This document shows, one piece after another, positions 4,187-6,618 of a stretch of DNA of 6,618 nt (position 1 is its first letter; each line of letters begins with the position of its first letter). The stretch lies in NCBI GenBank assembly GCA_030636125.1, contig DAOVXM010000150.1:1-6618 (forward strand). The letters are read 5' to 3'. The translations under genes were made by a program, and so were the position numbers. Source of the DNA: Chloroflexota bacterium (GTDB lineage Bacteria > Chloroflexota > Anaerolineae > Anaerolineales > UBA4823). Below the pieces are notes generated by a model, which saw only the letters and a program-made list of their open reading frames with translations, ran no database searches and had not been told where the DNA came from.

Positions 4187-6403
4187 ATGAAAATAGTCGG
4201 AGAATCCGTCAAGCGGATTGATGCTTTTGGCAAAGTCACAGGCAAGACACAGTATCCGGGAGATATAAATCTGCCGAACCAGGCATACATGAAAATCCTC
4301 TTCGCAAACCGCCCACATGCCATAATCAGGAAAATTGATACTAAAAAGGCTGAAGCTCTGGATGGGGTTATTGCGGTCTTTACGGCGAAAGATGTGCCTG
4401 TCAATGAATATGGATTGATCATGCCAGATCAACCCGTCTTGTGTGGTCCGGGTTCGAGCAAACCGTATGCAGATCGGGTGCGTTTTGTGGGAGATCAAGT
4501 GGCTCTAATTATTGCCGACAGTGAAACGTTCGCAGAAAAAGCACGTGATCTGATCGACGTTCAATACGAAGACCTACCGGTTATCACTGACCTGGAAGAT
4601 GCAAGGGCATCAGATACCGACTTACTTCACCCAAACCTTGATTCGAATATCTTCTGCCATTATCGCATCAGGAAAGGCGTTTATGGAGACGAAGGTTCAT
4701 CCGAGACTGCGTTCGCCCAAGCTGATGTAATTGTGGAAGGTGAGTACCGCACTCCAGCTCAAGAACATGCTTACTTGCAACCTGAAGCAGGCCTGGGCTA
4801 TATTGACGAAGAAGGTCGTGTGACAATCCAGGTTGCAGGGCAATGGACGCATGAGGATCAAGAGCAGATCGCCCATGCGCTTGGATTACCTCTTGATCAG
4901 GTGCGAGTGATCTATCCAGCTATTGGTGGGGCTTTCGGAGGACGTGAAGATATGTCGGTGCAAATCGTCCTGGCATTGGCTGCCTGGCGATTACACCAGC
5001 GTGGGATCGACCGCCCTATAAAAATTATCTGGAGCCGCGAAGAGTCAATTATAGGTCACCATAAACGCCATCCATATATCATCTACACCAAGTGGGGAGC
5101 AACCAAAGAAGGCAAAGTTGTGGCTGCTGAAGTTGAGGTTATTGCTGATGGAGGGGCTTACGCCTATACTTCTACAAAAGTGCTCGGCAACGCTACGCTA
5201 ATGTGCACAGGACCATATGAAATCCCAAATGTCAAGGTAGATTCATATGCGGTTTATACTAATAATATCCCCGGCGGGGCCTTCCGCGGATTTGGTGGAC
5301 CTCAGGGTGCTTTTGCAGCCGAAACCCAAATGAATCGTTTGGCCGAAGAATTAGGTATGGATCCGATTGAAATCCGCAGGCGTAATGTGTTGCAGGAAGG
5401 TTCATTGCTTTCGGTGGGTACACCGCTGCCTAAAGGTGTCAGTATGCCCCAGGTTATTGATCAATGCGCACAGGACGCCGAGAATCTACAATCTGCGCTT
5501 ATCCGCCAACCGGAAGATAGTCCACATTTACACCGTGGGTTTGGCTTTGCCTGTGCTTTTAAGAATGTGGGATTTTCGTTTGGTGCTCCAGAACAGTCCA
5601 TGGCGACTGTAGAATTGCATGGTGGCGCCGAGATCGAGCGCGTGGTTGTTCATCACGCCGGGGCAGAGGTTGGACAAGGGACACACACTGTCATGGCACA
5701 GATGGCGGCCCAGGCTCTCGGAGTACCCTTGGAGATAGTGGAGATGGTTGTCTCCGATACGGCGAAAACCGATGACTCCGGTAGTGTCTCGGCTTCACGC
5801 ATGACCTTTATGGCTGGCAACTCGATCAAGGGGGCTTGTGAAAAAGCTTTGGAGAGGTGGCAGGCTGAAGACCGCCCTGCAATAGCTACCTACCAATATC
5901 GTCCACCACCTACTACTCCTTATGATCCTCAGACAGGTAAATCTGAACCCAATTTTTCTTATGGTTATGTAGCCCAAGCTGTTACGGTGGAAGTGGACAC
6001 TGAGACCGGACATATTCGTATCCTCGATATAGTTACTGCTGATGACGTGGGTAATGCAATTAATCCTCAGCAGGTACAAGGTCAGATTGAGGGCGCAGTA
6101 GTACAAGCTGCTGGTTATACTATATTGGAAAACTTTATCCAAAAAGACGGATATGTAGAAACACAACATCTCTCAACTTACTTGATCCCAACCATACAGG
6201 ATGTGCCAGAGCGTGTGATATCCAAGATTCTTGAATATCCAGACCCCATTGGACCGTTTGGCGCACGTGGAATGGGTGAGATGCCATTTCTACCGGTGGC
6301 ACCAGCAGTGATTGCAGCGGTGCATGATGCCACTGGAGTGTGGTTCCATGAATTCCCACTCACACCTGAGCGGATATTGCGTGGTTTAGGTAGACTCAAG
6401 TGA
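4187..6403 (+). CDS. Molybdopterin-binding subunit, xanthine dehydrogenase/aldehyde oxidase family; probable selenium-dependent molybdenum hydroxylase
   Basis: A 738-residue soluble protein. The N-terminal aldehyde oxidase 'hammerhead' domain covers about 15-130 (VTGKTQYPGDI, then VRFVGDQVALIIA). The molybdopterin-binding domains cover about 150-735. Molybdopterin-contacting motifs are in order: GQW (218-220), GGAFGGRED (247-255), PGGAFRGFGGPQG (362-374), VGQGTHTVMAQ (495-505), SGSVSASR (531-538) and GARGMGE (692-698). E698 is the expected catalytic glutamate. The enzyme hydroxylates a heterocycle or aldehyde at a Mo centre and passes electrons to Fe-S and FAD subunits, neither of which is visible upstream; they may lie beyond the right edge. 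The overlapping yqeB-family gene marks it as a probable selenium-dependent molybdenum hydroxylase. Substrate is unknown. The segment after residue 545 (about 45 residues, proline-rich near 572-580) looks shorter than in most homologues. Confidence 0.9.
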   Translation: MKIVGESVKRIDAFGKVTGKTQYPGDINLPNQAYMKILFANRPHAIIRKIDTKKAEALDGVIAVFTAKDVPVNEYGLIMPDQPVLCGPGSSKPYADRVRFVGDQVALIIADSETFAEKARDLIDVQYEDLPVITDLEDARASDTDLLHPNLDSNIFCHYRIRKGVYGDEGSSETAFAQADVIVEGEYRTPAQEHAYLQPEAGLGYIDEEGRVTIQVAGQWTHEDQEQIAHALGLPLDQVRVIYPAIGGAFGGREDMSVQIVLALAAWRLHQRGIDRPIKIIWSREESIIGHHKRHPYIIYTKWGATKEGKVVAAEVEVIADGGAYAYTSTKVLGNATLMCTGPYEIPNVKVDSYAVYTNNIPGGAFRGFGGPQGAFAAETQMNRLAEELGMDPIEIRRRNVLQEGSLLSVGTPLPKGVSMPQVIDQCAQDAENLQSALIRQPEDSPHLHRGFGFACAFKNVGFSFGAPEQSMATVELHGGAEIERVVVHHAGAEVGQGTHTVMAQMAAQALGVPLEIVEMVVSDTAKTDDSGSVSASRMTFMAGNSIKGACEKALERWQAEDRPAIATYQYRPPPTTPYDPQTGKSEPNFSYGYVAQAVTVEVDTETGHIRILDIVTADDVGNAINPQQVQGQIEGAVVQAAGYTILENFIQKDGYVETQHLSTYLIPTIQDVPERVISKILEYPDPIGPFGARGMGEMPFLPVAPAVIAAVHDATGVWFHEFPLTPERILRGLGRLK

Positions 6404-6618
6404 TTGTCCTTATTCGTGGTGGTGGCGATTTAGCCAGCGGAGTAGCTGTAAGGTTGTACCGCGCCGGCTTGCGCGTAATTATCACTGAGTTACCTGAACC
6501 TCTGGCTGTACGTCGACTGGTTTCTTTTGCTGAGGCGGTTTATGCAGGAAAAATGGAGGTGGAAGGTGTTACAGCCCGCAGGGTTGCAGACCCCACTGAA
6601 ACATATCACATAAACCAA
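6400..6618 (+). CDS. yqeB: YqeB/EF2563-family selenium-dependent molybdenum hydroxylase system protein, 5' part
   Basis: The frame opens at GTG 6400, whose bases overlap the TGA stop of the hydroxylase gene (GTGA, 4 bp), and stays open for 73 codons to the window edge. It begins VIVLIRGGGDLASGVAVRL, a Rossmann-like glycine-rich nucleotide-binding loop. It continues with AGLRVIITELPEPLAVRR, LVSFAEAVYAGKMEVEGVTARRV. This is the recognisable N-terminus of the YqeB/EF2563 family. In genome surveys this family tracks with SelD and molybdenum hydroxylases that carry a labile selenium ligand, and is thought to act in maturing that cofactor. AGG at 6388-6390 may serve as a weak binding site; translational coupling through the overlap is likely. 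The C-terminal part is outside the window. Confidence 0.85.
   Translation, partial: MIVLIRGGGDLASGVAVRLYRAGLRVIITELPEPLAVRRLVSFAEAVYAGKMEVEGVTARRVADPTETYHINQ

Noticed and set aside
5795..6169. 124-residue minus-strand ORF inside the hydroxylase gene
   Set aside because: It is antisense to a well-conserved catalytic domain and has no family resemblance; a codon-structure shadow. The other minus-strand ORFs inside the hydroxylase are rejected for the same reason.

Overview
This is bacterial DNA of moderate GC content. The gene families and protein style suggest a member of Chloroflexota, probably Anaerolineae-like, but no rRNA or housekeeping marker is present, so the assignment is an inference. 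Seven complete genes and one gene cut by the right edge were found. All are on the + strand except one DUF1684 gene. No tRNA, rRNA, CRISPR array or recognisable transposase gene was seen.

Layout. Bases 1-208 form a leader with a plausible sigma70 promoter. A four-helix membrane protein (209-658) and an EamA/DMT-type exporter (690-1583) follow. The exporter overlaps tail to tail with a minus-strand DUF1684 protein (1548-2114). A divergent intergenic region leads to a peroxiredoxin-like gene (2256-2801) whose reading frame is interrupted by a single in-frame TGA at 2382-2384. That TGA lies exactly where the family has the first Cys of its CxxC active site. It is followed at the right distance by a hairpin that fits the bacterial SECIS pattern. 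I therefore annotate one selenoprotein with a U-x-x-C motif instead of two broken ORFs. A 114-bp region of nested inverted repeats follows (2798-2911). Then come a small HxxxCxxC zinc-finger-like protein (2926-3174) and a membrane-anchored DsbA-like thioredoxin-fold protein (3184-3885).

A 301-bp gap (3886-4186) holds a candidate structured leader, a terminator-like hairpin and a strong ribosome binding site. The gap leads into a molybdopterin-binding subunit of the xanthine dehydrogenase/aldehyde oxidase family (4187-6403). That gene overlaps by 4 bp the start of a YqeB/EF2563-family gene (6400-6618, partial). YqeB is the marker protein of selenium-dependent molybdenum hydroxylases.

How the parts fit. 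Two independent selenium signatures sit within about 4 kb: a probable UGA-encoded selenocysteine in a thiol-redox enzyme, and the yqeB marker of the labile-selenium molybdenum hydroxylase system. Each makes the other more believable, since both need selenophosphate from SelD. Between them are two more cysteine-based proteins (zinc finger and DsbA-like), giving the centre of the window a thiol-redox theme. The leading item for follow-up is the unannotated selenoprotein. Next are the leader RNA upstream of the hydroxylase and the inverted-repeat element that contains the selenoprotein's stop codon.
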